Below are positions 44,597 to 53,573 of a DNA stretch of 64,000 nucleotides, one piece after another. Position 1 is the stretch's first letter; each line of letters begins with the position of its first letter. The stretch is from Victivallis lenta (GTDB taxonomy: Bacteria; Verrucomicrobiota; Lentisphaeria; Victivallales; Victivallaceae), in contig NZ_VUNS01000027.1 in the NCBI RefSeq assembly GCF_009695545.1, positions 1 through 64,000 of the forward strand. Direction: 5' to 3'. Below the pieces are notes generated by a model. The model did not search any database. It was not told the origin of the DNA and saw nothing but the letters and a program-made list of their open reading frames with translations. A program made the translations under genes and the position numbers.

Positions 44597-45661
44597 ATGA
44601 GGGTTCGGAAAGCGGTCGATCCTCTCAGACGCCTGATCAGCGGAAGCTTTGTGCAGCTGGATCACTGGGACGACCGGGAGGGGAGCCGCTTTCAGCAGGA
44701 ACTCCGCGCGCTTTCGCCGGATCACTGGCGCCAAATGCTGCAGGATATGGCGGGCATCGGCATCGACACTCTGGTTTTTCAGCAGGGAATTGATGCGCGC
44801 AACGGCATGGATGACATCCGCGCCTATTATCCCTCCGGGCACTGGCGGGTTCCGGACTGGATGCGCGGCAAGCCTCTGCTCTACTCCGAAATCGTCGACG
44901 AGGCGGAACGCCTGGGAATGACTGTGATTCACGGCATTTACGCCATGCACTGGCCGGACCCTTATCGGTACGCCGACCGGGCGATCGAGCTTGCCGGCAT
45001 CGTCGTCCGGGAGCTTTACGAGCTTTATGGACACCGCCGGGGATTCGGCGGCTGGTATTGGACCTACGAGTATCCGCCGGGCAGCGTCTCCGGCCGCGAC
45101 TGCCTGTGCAAACTGGTGCCGTCCGTCCGCGCCGTCGCCGATTGTCCCTTCATGATCGCGCCCTGCGCCGACCGCGGCATCTGTGCGAGCGTATTACAGG
45201 ATATCGACGTCGACATCATCGCTTATCAGGATACCGTCGGACTGGGAGTGGAACCCGATATTTTCGGCCGCTACGCGCGGGCGGACCGGCTGCGCAGTCT
45301 GGAACGCCTGCTGTTCCTTTACGAAATGCTGCGGTTCAGCCATGACGGGTGGCAGTCTCCGGAGTGCCCGGAGCCGGACTACTGGAATTACTACACCCGG
45401 AAACGCGGGCGTACCGCACTCTGGAACGATGTGGAGATCTGGGAGTTCGACCACCGCCGGGAATTGATTCCAGCCGAGTTGTCCCGCATCACCGCCCAGC
45501 TCGACCTGACGGCGCCGTATGTCGACAAGCAGATCATCTACCAGTATCCCGGCCTGATGCACCACCCCGGCCACCCGGTTCCGGTCGGCGGGGAGCGCGC
45601 CCGCACCCTTTATGAAACTTACGCAGTCTACCGCGAGGCCGTGCTGGCGGGCCGCAAATGA
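44597..45661 (+). CDS. DUF4434 TIM-barrel protein (glycosidase-like)
   Basis: A 354-residue cytoplasmic protein. 'LISGSFVQLDHWDD' and 'GIGIDTLVFQQGID' match the DUF4434 family, which has a glycoside-hydrolase-like (alpha/beta)8 barrel; 'IYAMHWPDPY', 'GGWYWTYEYPPG' and 'DIIAYQDTVGLGV' form the conserved core, with acidic residues at the ends of strands. Activity is unproven. AGGAGG lies 9 bases before the ATG. It shares a near-identical promoter/operator with the downstream LacI gene, so the two should respond together. Confidence 0.78.
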   Translation: MRVRKAVDPLRRLISGSFVQLDHWDDREGSRFQQELRALSPDHWRQMLQDMAGIGIDTLVFQQGIDARNGMDDIRAYYPSGHWRVPDWMRGKPLLYSEIVDEAERLGMTVIHGIYAMHWPDPYRYADRAIELAGIVVRELYELYGHRRGFGGWYWTYEYPPGSVSGRDCLCKLVPSVRAVADCPFMIAPCADRGICASVLQDIDVDIIAYQDTVGLGVEPDIFGRYARADRLRSLERLLFLYEMLRFSHDGWQSPECPEPDYWNYYTRKRGRTALWNDVEIWEFDHRRELIPAELSRITAQLDLTAPYVDKQIIYQYPGLMHHPGHPVPVGGERARTLYETYAVYREAVLAGRK

Positions 45662-45717
45662 TTCGGGCCGGATTTCCGGGAGGCGGAGATTTTTTCGATT
45701 TTTTTCCTGCAAGGCTC

Positions 45718-45769
45718 TTGACTTCAGCGAAATGATTTGTCATAATTAATATTGTTAAAACGTTTAGAG
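45718..45769 (+). promoter_or_regulatory. Promoter and operator of the second LacI unit
   Basis: TTGACT (45718-45723), 17 bases, CATAAT (45741-45746), then GTTAAAACGTTTAGAG at 45754-45769 with the palindromic core AAACGTTT. A further related site, AAACCTTTAAA, lies at 45838-45848 in the leader. Confidence 0.75.
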
Positions 45770-45815
45770 CCTGTACGGACCCGGCGTCCGCTCTTTCAGG
45801 GCGCAGTTGTTGAGA

Positions 45816-45833
45816 GCTTATCAGCCGATAAGC
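45816..45833 (+). promoter_or_regulatory. Leader hairpin of the second LacI gene
   Basis: GCTTATC, 4-base loop, GATAAGC: a perfect 7-bp stem in the transcribed leader, 28 bases before the start codon. Confidence 0.4.
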
Positions 45834-45861
45834 ACTGAAACCTTTAAATCGGTGATGCAGA

Positions 45862-46869
45862 ATGGCAAAAGGCGGAGTGACGATTACGGAGCTGGCGTTG
45901 CGGGCGGGAGTTTCCGCGGCGACGGTATCAATTGTGCTGAACCGCAAACCGCTGGCGCGGCGGGTCCCGGAACACACCCAGTTGCGGATTCGGGAGCTCG
46001 CCGAGCAGCTCTCCTACCGGCCGAGCCACTTTGCGCAGGCGATGAAGAAGCGCTCGACCGGAATCTACGGCTTTGTCTGCGGTGACGTCGGTACGCCGTT
46101 TTACGCGGAGCTGACCGAATGCCTGATGCGCGAGGCGGACCTGCGCGGCTGCCGGCTGATGACCATGCCGACCGAATGGGATGTCGGCCGCGAAATCCGC
46201 ACGCTCGAAACCCTGCTGACCCGCATGGTCGACGGCGTGGTCATGTGCTCGCAGGCGTTTGAAAAGTGTTCGGAGGAGACCGAACGGATCAAGCGGGCCT
46301 ACGGCGGCATCCTGCCGCTGGTCACGGTCAACGCCGAATCCGAGGGGGTGAGCTCGGTCATTTATGACTTCCGCCCCGGTATGCGCGATTTACTCGAATA
46401 CTTTGCCGGCTGCGGCATCCGGCAGCTGGTCATGCTCGACGACCCGGCCTTTCCGCGCAAGCGGGCGGCATGCATGGAGTTCGCGCCGCAGTTCGGGATC
46501 GGTCTCGAACTGGTCGATTTCTCGTTCGGCAGTATGGAGTCGCTTGATGCGGCGGTCGGCCGGATTCTCGACAAGCGGCCCGAGGCGGTGCTGGGGACGT
46601 CGGACTTCGTCACGATGCGTTTCTGTGCGGCCGCCGGGGAGCGCGGACTGCGCATTCCGGACGACGTTTCGGTCGCCACGATCGACTGTTCGAAAATGTC
46701 CGGCTTTTACAACCCGTCGCTGACCGGAATCCGGATCGACCCGGCTGAATTCACCGGGCAGGTATTCGACGAGCTTGAGCGGAAAATAGCCGGCGCCCCT
46801 GAACTCCGTTCCATCGTCGTTCCGGGCCGCCTGATGGTCCGCCGCAGTGTCAAAACGGTTTCCCGCTAG
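45862..46869 (+). CDS. LacI family transcriptional regulator (second)
   Basis: A 335-residue protein. The HTH covers about residues 6-30 ('VTITELALRAGVSAATVSIV'), and the sensor domain begins near 'GIYGFVCGDVGTPFYAEL'. The start codon has only a weak SD (GGTGAT). Operator-like sites of the AAAC(C/G)TTTA type stand in front of this gene and of the DUF4434 gene, so it probably represses both, plus the pseudopilin and hexosaminidase-like genes downstream. Confidence 0.92.
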   Translation: MAKGGVTITELALRAGVSAATVSIVLNRKPLARRVPEHTQLRIRELAEQLSYRPSHFAQAMKKRSTGIYGFVCGDVGTPFYAELTECLMREADLRGCRLMTMPTEWDVGREIRTLETLLTRMVDGVVMCSQAFEKCSEETERIKRAYGGILPLVTVNAESEGVSSVIYDFRPGMRDLLEYFAGCGIRQLVMLDDPAFPRKRAACMEFAPQFGIGLELVDFSFGSMESLDAAVGRILDKRPEAVLGTSDFVTMRFCAAAGERGLRIPDDVSVATIDCSKMSGFYNPSLTGIRIDPAEFTGQVFDELERKIAGAPELRSIVVPGRLMVRRSVKTVSR

Positions 46870-46908
46870 ATCGTCAATCCATATTTTCAGAAAGGAAAGG
46901 AGCTACTG

Positions 46909-47571
46909 ATGCGCACATCCAGATTCACCCTGATTGAATTGCTGGTTGTCATTGCGATCATCGCGATTCTCGCCTCGATGCTGCTGCCCGCGCTGCAGCA
47001 GGCGCGCGAACGGGCCCGCACTGCCGGATGCGTGAGCAACATGCGTCAGACCGGCCTCGGCATGGCGCAGTACATCGCCGACAACAACGACTGGAGTCTT
47101 CGCTGCTGGATGTTCGGCGACGGCTACGAAGGCGCGGCCTGGGGCGGCGTAAGCTGGGACAATTATTTGAACACCCTCAAGTACGTACCGTCCGCCGCCA
47201 CGACCTGCACGAAGATCCGGACTCCGCTCTACGACAGTGCTCCGGCACGCGGCTATTACATTTTTCAGAGCTTCGACCATGCCGGCGGCGCCGGTTACAG
47301 CGCCTATGAGCAGGGACGCGGCAAGAGCAGCCGCTGGGTCAATCCGTCGGTCAAGGTCGGCATGGCGGACGGCGCCGGGCAGAATCTGGGAACCAACTGG
47401 TGCAACTGGTATATCTGGCAGTACCGGAACCATTCCGAGACGATCGACATGCGCCACGTCAATTATTCGAATATCCTCTACCTTGACTGGCATGTCGGCA
47501 AGGTTCATATCGGCGAACATGCGAACGGCAGTCACGACAAGCGCAGCTTCGACGTGTTCTGGAGGGAGTGA
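46909..47571 (+). CDS. Pseudopilin-like protein, H-X9-DW variant
   Basis: A 220-residue protein. '[20 protein letters not shown]' is the prepilin leader and helix, and '[20 protein letters not shown]' the group-specific continuation. The C-terminal motif is His, nine residues, Asp-Trp ('[16 protein letters not shown]'), so the usual Gly has changed to Trp. AAAGGAAAGGAG lies upstream. It sits 39 bases after the LacI gene and 3 bases before the next CDS. Confidence 0.9.
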   Translation: MRTSRFTLIELLVVIAIIAILASMLLPALQQARERARTAGCVSNMRQTGLGMAQYIADNNDWSLRCWMFGDGYEGAAWGGVSWDNYLNTLKYVPSAATTCTKIRTPLYDSAPARGYYIFQSFDHAGGAGYSAYEQGRGKSSRWVNPSVKVGMADGAGQNLGTNWCNWYIWQYRNHSETIDMRHVNYSNILYLDWHVGKVHIGEHANGSHDKRSFDVFWRE

Positions 47572-47574
47572 ACG

Positions 47575-50169
47575 ATGAAGAAGCTGATGATCTGTGCCAT
47601 GCTGTCTGCACTTGCCTTTACCGTCGCCGCTGCCGGGTTCGACCGTTTCCGCACAATCTATCCGTTTCCGCGCCGGGCGGTTTACGGCGAGAAGAACTTT
47701 CCGCTGCCGGAGGGAGTGGTTCTGTACGTTGACGATGCGTTTTCCCGGGAGAAATTCTCCCGGTTCGCGGCCGACCTGTCGGAACGGCTCACCGTGCGTT
47801 TCGGCGCGCCGTTCCGGATTTCGGCCGGCGGGGGAGCCGGCGCGCCGGTCCGGATTCTCTCTGACCGGGCGCTGACGCCGGAGCTGAAACGCCGGCTCGA
47901 ATCCGGCGGTTTCCGGCTCGACCGGCTGCCGCCGGGCGAACGGCGGCTCCAGAGCTATCTGCTCCGTACGCTTGAAGGCGGAAGCGCGCCGGAATTCATC
48001 ATCGTGTCGCCCGGAGAACAGGGCGCCGCCTACGCGTTCGCCGCGCTGACCCAGCTGATCCGGCATGAAAACGGCATCTGGACGATCCGCGGCGCGGATG
48101 TGCTCGACTGGCCCGGCTTCGAAATGCGCATGGGATCGGCCGCACAGGTCGGCGGACGCGACGCCCCGCGGAAGCGGCAGGAGGACTCTTTCGTCCTGAA
48201 CGGCCTCCTTCTGCGGTACAATTATGGGAAATCCGGGTATCCGGGCGACACGGCCTGCCATACCTTCGCGCGCGACCGTTATCTGAAGCTCTGTTCCGGT
48301 TACTGGAACCGGCCGAAGGGGGAGCCGCCGCTGAAGCCGTGGAACTGGTCCGACCCGAAGGTGAATCAGGAGTATGTGCGCCTCGCGCTCGAATACGCCT
48401 CAAAGCCCGGCGTCGGCGGCTACTTCTGGCACGATGTGACCGATGCGGGCTGGTGGTACAGCTATATCGACCACTTCTGGTCGAAACGCGACGGGCTCGA
48501 CCGGAAGAATTATCCGGACGATCCGTCGCCGGCGCGTCCCGACGCGATCCGGTTCAAGGCGATGTTCGAAGCGCTTTCGCGGCAATGTCCCGGCGTAGAT
48601 GTGATCTGGACCGTCCCGGTTTACTACGACGAGCCGCAAAACGACGGCCTGAAGGATGTGAAAAATTTCCGCGAATACCTGAAGCTGATGGGAACGACCG
48701 TTCCGGTGGAGCTCAAAAAACGTTTTTACGTCATGCTCGAAGAACGCTCTCCCGAAACCGTCGACGCCTACCGGCACTATCTCGGCGGCCTCAAGATGTG
48801 CCAGTACCGCTATACGACGCTCTGGGCCGGGAGCACCTGGGATCTGAACTTCACCGAGGCGAAGCGGCATGACGGCCGCACGGAAGGATATTTCTACGAG
48901 GCGTCGGACCTGATCGGACTCATGGCGGCGCAGTATCTGTGGAATCCCGATTTGCCGACCGATGAAAAATGGATCGTCGAAAATATTGCGCCGCGCGCGG
49001 CTTACGAGCTTTACGGCCCGGCGTGGCGCGAGATTACGGAATACTTCCGGCTCAATCTGAACGTCAAAACCATCGGGAAGGAGACGAATGCCGGAATCCT
49101 TTCGGCGCGGCTGGCCGACGCGGAGAAAGCCGCGAAGCTGCTTGATGCGGCACTGGCGAAGCTGCCGGACTCCTGGCTCTATGCGCGTTACCTCGCCGGA
49201 GAACAGCGGAAACGCATTGGCGAATACCGCAAACTGGTCGAAAAGGGGCTCGAAAAGAGCCGGCAGTCGATTCCGCTCGCCGGGGCGAAATTCACTTCCA
49301 GCGTGCGCGGTATCGGCGACCTGAAGAAAGCGGCTCTTTCGGGCGGCAAAGCCGCGTGGAGTTCGGGGCGTGTTTCCGGCCCGCACCGGGTCGAAATCGA
49401 ATTGCCGGGCTGCTACAGCCTGAACCGGGCCGTCGTGAAAATTCCCGGCGACGGCGGCTATGCGTGGCGGAACGCGGAGATCGCGGCCGAGGTGCACGGC
49501 AACTGGAAGACGCTCGCTCCGGTCAGGGGGGAGCATGAACTGCTGGCGGAATTCGATGACGTGCGGACCAGCCGGGTGCGGCTCGTTTTCCGTGACGGCT
49601 GGGAGTGGGCGAAAAATGTACGTCCCGACATGATTCTCTCGGGCATTTACCTCTACGGCTCCGAAGTGAAGCCCGATCCGCCCGGCGTCGCCCGGCTTGA
49701 CGGGCTCTGGTATTTCCGGCTCGACAAAGATCGCCGGGGGATGGGGGAGCGCTGGTTCGAGCGGACGCGGTTCCCCTCGGACGAATGGTTCCGCATTGCG
49801 GTTCCGTCGCACTTCGAGTCGAGCGGCCTGCCCGGCGCCGCGAACTATGACGGTCAGGTCTGGTATGCGCTTTCGTTCGACACGCCGAAGGGGTGGGGCG
49901 GCAAAGCCGTGCGGCTCCGGTTCGAGGCGGTGGACGATGAAGCCGAAGTCTGGCTGAACGGAAAACGGCTCGGGCTCCACACGAAAGAGGGCGACGCCGA
50001 TACGACCTGGTGGGAGGAGCCGTTCAGCTTCGACGCAACCGCCGCCCTGAAGCCGGAGGGCGCGAACACGCTCGTCGTCCGGGTCGATGACTTCACGCTC
50101 GACGGCGGCATCTGGAAGTCTGTGCTGCTGCACATCGGCGACGGCCCCGGCCTTTACAGCGGAAAGTGA
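47575..50169 (+). CDS. Exported beta-hexosaminidase-like multidomain protein
   Basis: An 864-residue protein with a signal peptide ('LMICAMLSALAFTVAAA'). The N-terminal domain ('GEQGAAYAFAALTQLIRHEN', then 'DVLDWPGFEMRMG') is like the GH20b/GH84 domain before the hexosaminidase barrel. A TIM-barrel-like region follows ('GGYFWHDVTDAGWW', 'DVIWTVPVYYDE'); the standard GH20 Asp-Glu pair is not obvious. Residues ~580-690 look like a discoidin-type sandwich, and the last ~150 residues are a GH2-type sugar-binding jelly roll ('EVWLNGKRLGLHT', 'DGGIWKSVLLHI'). Specificity is unknown. GGAGGGAG precedes the ATG. Confidence 0.72.
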   Translation: MKKLMICAMLSALAFTVAAAGFDRFRTIYPFPRRAVYGEKNFPLPEGVVLYVDDAFSREKFSRFAADLSERLTVRFGAPFRISAGGGAGAPVRILSDRALTPELKRRLESGGFRLDRLPPGERRLQSYLLRTLEGGSAPEFIIVSPGEQGAAYAFAALTQLIRHENGIWTIRGADVLDWPGFEMRMGSAAQVGGRDAPRKRQEDSFVLNGLLLRYNYGKSGYPGDTACHTFARDRYLKLCSGYWNRPKGEPPLKPWNWSDPKVNQEYVRLALEYASKPGVGGYFWHDVTDAGWWYSYIDHFWSKRDGLDRKNYPDDPSPARPDAIRFKAMFEALSRQCPGVDVIWTVPVYYDEPQNDGLKDVKNFREYLKLMGTTVPVELKKRFYVMLEERSPETVDAYRHYLGGLKMCQYRYTTLWAGSTWDLNFTEAKRHDGRTEGYFYEASDLIGLMAAQYLWNPDLPTDEKWIVENIAPRAAYELYGPAWREITEYFRLNLNVKTIGKETNAGILSARLADAEKAAKLLDAALAKLPDSWLYARYLAGEQRKRIGEYRKLVEKGLEKSRQSIPLAGAKFTSSVRGIGDLKKAALSGGKAAWSSGRVSGPHRVEIELPGCYSLNRAVVKIPGDGGYAWRNAEIAAEVHGNWKTLAPVRGEHELLAEFDDVRTSRVRLVFRDGWEWAKNVRPDMILSGIYLYGSEVKPDPPGVARLDGLWYFRLDKDRRGMGERWFERTRFPSDEWFRIAVPSHFESSGLPGAANYDGQVWYALSFDTPKGWGGKAVRLRFEAVDDEAEVWLNGKRLGLHTKEGDADTTWWEEPFSFDATAALKPEGANTLVVRVDDFTLDGGIWKSVLLHIGDGPGLYSGK

Positions 50170-50181
50170 CGGCGGAGAAAC

Positions 50182-50226
50182 CGGGACCGGCGGTATTCAA
50201 CCTGGAAACCGCCGGTCCCGTTGTTT
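50182..50226 (+). terminator. Terminator of the LacI-pseudopilin-hexosaminidase unit
   Basis: A 13-bp perfect stem (50182-50194 with 50208-50220), then TTGTTTTT. Confidence 0.85.
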
Positions 50227-50340
50227 TTCCTGCGCGGCGGGACGTTCTTCCTGCCGGATTTTTCCGGGGGACGAAGATCAAAATATGGGGGTAACCCGTT
50301 CGCAATCGAGTTTTTATCGATAAATCTGCGCGTCCCCGTC

Positions 50341-50369
50341 TTGAAAAGTCCGCGATCGGGTGTTATATT
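50341..50369 (+). promoter_or_regulatory. Promoter of rpmF-plsX-fabH
   Basis: TTGAAA (50341-50346), 17 bases, TATATT (50364-50369), 65 bases before rpmF. Confidence 0.7.
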
Positions 50370-50434
50370 CTACACCTTGTATGGATTCAAACTTGGAATG
50401 AATAAACGGAAATCAACGTCAAGGAGTTGTTAAA

Positions 50435-50614
50435 ATGGCTGTTCCGAAAAGAAAAACGTCCCGCATGAAGCGCCGTCAGCGCAAGGCCGCGAACCGTTAC
50501 GAAGGCGTCCAGGCGACCTTCTGCACCAACTGCTCCGCGCCGTCCACTCCGCACCGGGTCTGCCCGTCCTGCGGCTACTACAACGGCAAGCAGGTCCTGA
50601 ACGTCGAAGCGTAA
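50435..50614 (+). CDS. rpmF: Ribosomal protein bL32
   Basis: 59 residues beginning 'MAVPKRKTSRMKRRQRKA'. Four cysteines in two CxxC pairs ('CTNC', 'CPSC') form the zinc ribbon, so this is the zinc-containing version. AAGGAG lies 8 bases ahead of the ATG. It is followed by plsX and fabH, the widespread rpmF-plsX-fabH order. Confidence 0.97.
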   Translation: MAVPKRKTSRMKRRQRKAANRYEGVQATFCTNCSAPSTPHRVCPSCGYYNGKQVLNVEA

Positions 50615-50647
50615 GTCTCACCCGAAAGGCGGGAGCGTTCCAGAGAG

Positions 50648-51697
50648 ATGAAGATTGCGGTTGACGCCATGGGAGCCGACTACGGCCCGGGTCCGGTGAT
50701 CGAGGGCGTGGTCATGGCGCTCAGTGATTACCCCGAGTACGAATTCGTCCTGGTCGGCCACTCGGCGAAGCTGCCGTTTTATCTCGAAAAATACGGCATC
50801 GCCGGGCATCCCCGCATTTCGATCGTTCACGCCGAGACGGTGTGCGAGATGTCGGAGCCTTCGACGATCGCGCTCCGCGCCAAGAAGGATTCTTCGATTA
50901 CGACCTGCGCCCGGCTGCTGAAGGCGAAGGAGGTCGATGCCATGGTCACGCCGGGGCATACCGGCGCGACCGTCGCCGCGACCAAAGTGCTGGTCCGGAC
51001 GCTGCCCGGCATCGACCGCCCGGCGCTGGCCGCCAGCCTTCCGCTTAAAAGAGGCGGCCGCTTCATTCTGATGGATGCCGGCGCCAATACCGAGTGTACG
51101 CCGGTCAACATCGTGCAGTTCGCCATCATGGGCGAGGTCTACGCCCAGTATCTTTTCCAGCTTGAAACGCCGCGGGTCAGTCTGCTCTCCGTCGGCGGCG
51201 AGGACATCAAGGGGAACGATCTGACCAAGGAGTCGTTCAAACTGCTCGAACAGCGCGAACAACTGAATTTCGTCGGCAACGTCGAAGCCGACGTCATCTT
51301 CGAGGATGTGGCGGACGTGCTGGTGACGGACGGATTTTCCGGCAACGTCATGCTGAAGGGTATCGAGGGACTCGCCCGTTCGACCATGTACTGGCTGAAG
51401 CGGGTGCTGTCGAAGAATGCGCTCCGGCTTGCCGGGGCGATGCTGGCCAAGAACGCCTTCATCGAACTGAGGTCGCTCGGCGATGCGGACGATATCGGCG
51501 GCGCTCCGCTGCTCGGAATTAACGGAATCTGCATCATCGGCCACGGTTCCTCAAGCCCGCGGGCCGTCCGCAGCGCGATCCGGGTGGCCGGCGAATGCGT
51601 CACCTTCGGCCTCAATGAACGGATCACCGCCCGGCTCAACGCCACCGGAAGCAATACCGCAGAACTGGAACACGAATTGGCTGACGCGAAGAAGTAA
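50648..51697 (+). CDS. plsX: Phosphate acyltransferase
   Basis: Makes acyl-phosphate from acyl-ACP for phospholipid synthesis. The protein has 349 residues; 'IAVDAMGADYGPGPVIEGVV' is the N-terminal family signature, and 'TPGHTGATVAATKVLVRTLP' and 'DAGANTECTP' are further conserved blocks. It acts at the inner face of the membrane. It sits 33 bases after rpmF and 63 bases before fabH. Confidence 0.96.
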   Translation: MKIAVDAMGADYGPGPVIEGVVMALSDYPEYEFVLVGHSAKLPFYLEKYGIAGHPRISIVHAETVCEMSEPSTIALRAKKDSSITTCARLLKAKEVDAMVTPGHTGATVAATKVLVRTLPGIDRPALAASLPLKRGGRFILMDAGANTECTPVNIVQFAIMGEVYAQYLFQLETPRVSLLSVGGEDIKGNDLTKESFKLLEQREQLNFVGNVEADVIFEDVADVLVTDGFSGNVMLKGIEGLARSTMYWLKRVLSKNALRLAGAMLAKNAFIELRSLGDADDIGGAPLLGINGICIIGHGSSSPRAVRSAIRVAGECVTFGLNERITARLNATGSNTAELEHELADAKK

Positions 51698-51760
51698 AGG
51701 CCGCCGCAGGGTCGGGCCGGCCGGCAGGGAAATCAACATTCACGCCTCAGAAGGAGTTAC

Positions 51761-52750
51761 ATGAGCATCAGAATAGCAGGTACCGGATCGTATGTTCCGG
51801 AACGGATTTTGAGCAATGCGGATCTCGAGAAAATGGTCGAGACCAACGACGAATGGATCCGTACCCGTACCGGGATTGAGGAGCGGCGCATCGCTTCTCC
51901 CGAACAGGCGACGAGCGACCTTGCGTATGAAGCATGTCTGAAGGCGCTCGATATGGCCGGAATCAAAGGGGAAGAGGTCGATGCGATCATCGTCGGAACG
52001 ATCACGCCGGATTATGTCTTCCCGAGCACCGGGTGCATTCTGCAGGACCGGCTCGGCGCGAAGGGTGCGTTCTGCTTCGATCTCGAGGCCGCCTGCTCCG
52101 GTCTTCTTTTCTCGCTTGAAGTCGCTTATTCGCTCATGAAGACGCATCCGAAAAAGTATCGGCACGTCCTCGTCTGCGGCGCGGAAAAGCTGTCGTGCAT
52201 CACCGACTGGACCAACCGCAACACCTGTGTGCTGTTCGGCGACGGCGCCGGCGCCGTTCTGCTTGAAAATACGGAAGACGAAGGAGCCGATTGCGTTGTG
52301 GCCAGCGATCTTCACACCGACGGCGGGTACGGCGACATCCTCAAAATGCCGGCCGGCGGCAGCCGCAGGCCGGCCTCCGTCGAGTCGGTCGGGGCGCATG
52401 ACCACTTTATTCATATGGAAGGCAAAGAGGTCTTCAAACTGGCCGTCAATGCGATGGTCGGAGCCGGGAAAAACGTGCTCGAAGAGGCCGGAATCACTCC
52501 GGATGAGGTCAAGCTCGTCATTCCGCACCAGGCGAACAGCCGGATTATCCTCGCCGTCGCTCCCCGCCTCGGCGTTCCGGATGAACGTGTCTTCATGAAT
52601 ATCAGCCGTTACGGCAACACCTCGGCCGCGTCGATCGGGCTCTGTCTTGATGAAGCGTTTCGCGCCGGCCGCATCGCCAAAGGCGACTATGTGCTGCTGA
52701 CCGCTTTCGGCGGCGGCCTGACCTGGGGAGCCATGCTGCTCAGGTTCTGA
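51761..52750 (+). CDS. fabH: Beta-ketoacyl-ACP synthase III
   Basis: Condenses acetyl-CoA with malonyl-ACP to start fatty-acid synthesis. The protein has 329 residues. The catalytic triad is Cys112 ('LEAACSG'), His256 ('PHQAN') and Asn286 ('YGNTSAAS'). 'NDEWIRTRTGIEERRI' is the usual N-terminal signature. AAGGAG precedes the ATG. It is the last gene of the rpmF unit. Confidence 0.97.
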   Translation: MSIRIAGTGSYVPERILSNADLEKMVETNDEWIRTRTGIEERRIASPEQATSDLAYEACLKALDMAGIKGEEVDAIIVGTITPDYVFPSTGCILQDRLGAKGAFCFDLEAACSGLLFSLEVAYSLMKTHPKKYRHVLVCGAEKLSCITDWTNRNTCVLFGDGAGAVLLENTEDEGADCVVASDLHTDGGYGDILKMPAGGSRRPASVESVGAHDHFIHMEGKEVFKLAVNAMVGAGKNVLEEAGITPDEVKLVIPHQANSRIILAVAPRLGVPDERVFMNISRYGNTSAASIGLCLDEAFRAGRIAKGDYVLLTAFGGGLTWGAMLLRF

Positions 52751-52860
52751 CCGTGCCGCGGTTTCGTTCCCCCCTTCGCAAAAACGGGGACGGGGAGTTC
52801 GGTCCGGCCGGAATCGCATGTGACGGTTGAATGCGGCCTGATGATGGGACGCCTCTGGAA

Positions 52861-52890
52861 TGCGCACTCCTTCCGGGGGCGCGTTTTTTT
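52861..52890 (+). terminator. Terminator after fabH
   Basis: An 8-bp stem with one bulged A (52862-52870 with 52875-52882), followed by G and seven T residues. Confidence 0.75.
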
Positions 52891-52977
52891 GCATCCCCTC
52901 AGTGTTTCCGGCCGTCCTGCGTTCCCGCAAAAAAAGTTTCGTTTTTCACTTGTAATATCGCGCAAACGCTTTAAATT

Positions 52978-52995
52978 GTTAAATGAACCTTTAAC
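52978..52995 (+). promoter_or_regulatory. Inverted repeat GTTAAA-N6-TTTAAC ahead of mcsA
   Basis: A perfect 6-bp inverted repeat just upstream of the mcsA ribosome binding site (GAGGAGG). It is not the CtsR box known from Firmicutes mcsAB. It could be an operator or a leader hairpin. Confidence 0.45.
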
Positions 52996-53018
52996 AGTTC
53001 AGTGAGGAGGTTACCGAT

Positions 53019-53573
53019 ATGTTGTGCGATGTCTGCAAGAAGAATGAGGCAACCATTCATATAAAAGAAATGCATGGCGGGGAGACCCATACGGCCAATC
53101 TGTGTGCCGCCTGTGCTTCGGAAAAAGAAAAGAACGGCGAATTGAGCGCTCTCGGTTTCAATCTCGCCGAAATGCTCTGCAATCTCGGCAAGATCTCGTC
53201 GTCGGCCAAACCGCCGCAGGAGGCTCCGGCCGGGGCTGCGACTGTCTGCCCGAAATGCGGCTGGACGATCGACAAGGTCCGGAATTTCGGCGGCCGGCTC
53301 GGCTGTCCGCACTGCTACACGACGTTTGCGCCGATGCTGGCGGAGGCGATCAAAAACGTCCATCGCGGTTCGGTTCATCTCGGCAAGCGTCCGCAGTCCG
53401 TTCCGCAGGACGGCCGTGCCGCGCTGGAAGCCGAGCTCGACAACCGGCGGCATGAACTCGACGCCCTCGTCAAGCGCGAGGAATATGAGGAGGCCGCCGT
53501 CTGCCGCGACCGGATCAATCAGCTCAAGACGCAGCTCGAGGGGCTGGCAACCGGCGAGGTGGGCAATGACTGA
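53019..53573 (+). CDS. mcsA: McsA-type arginine-kinase activator, zinc-finger/UVR protein
   Basis: A 184-residue protein. Four CxxC pairs ('CDVCKKN', 'CAACASE', 'CPKCGWT', 'CPHCYTTF') bind zinc. The C-terminus holds a UvrB/UvrC (UVR) motif ('LDALVKREEYEEAAVCRDRI'). McsA activates the protein arginine kinase McsB, marking proteins for Clp degradation. GAGGAGG lies 9 bases before the ATG. Its end overlaps mcsB by 8 bases. Confidence 0.92.
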   Translation: MLCDVCKKNEATIHIKEMHGGETHTANLCAACASEKEKNGELSALGFNLAEMLCNLGKISSSAKPPQEAPAGAATVCPKCGWTIDKVRNFGGRLGCPHCYTTFAPMLAEAIKNVHRGSVHLGKRPQSVPQDGRAALEAELDNRRHELDALVKREEYEEAAVCRDRINQLKTQLEGLATGEVGND

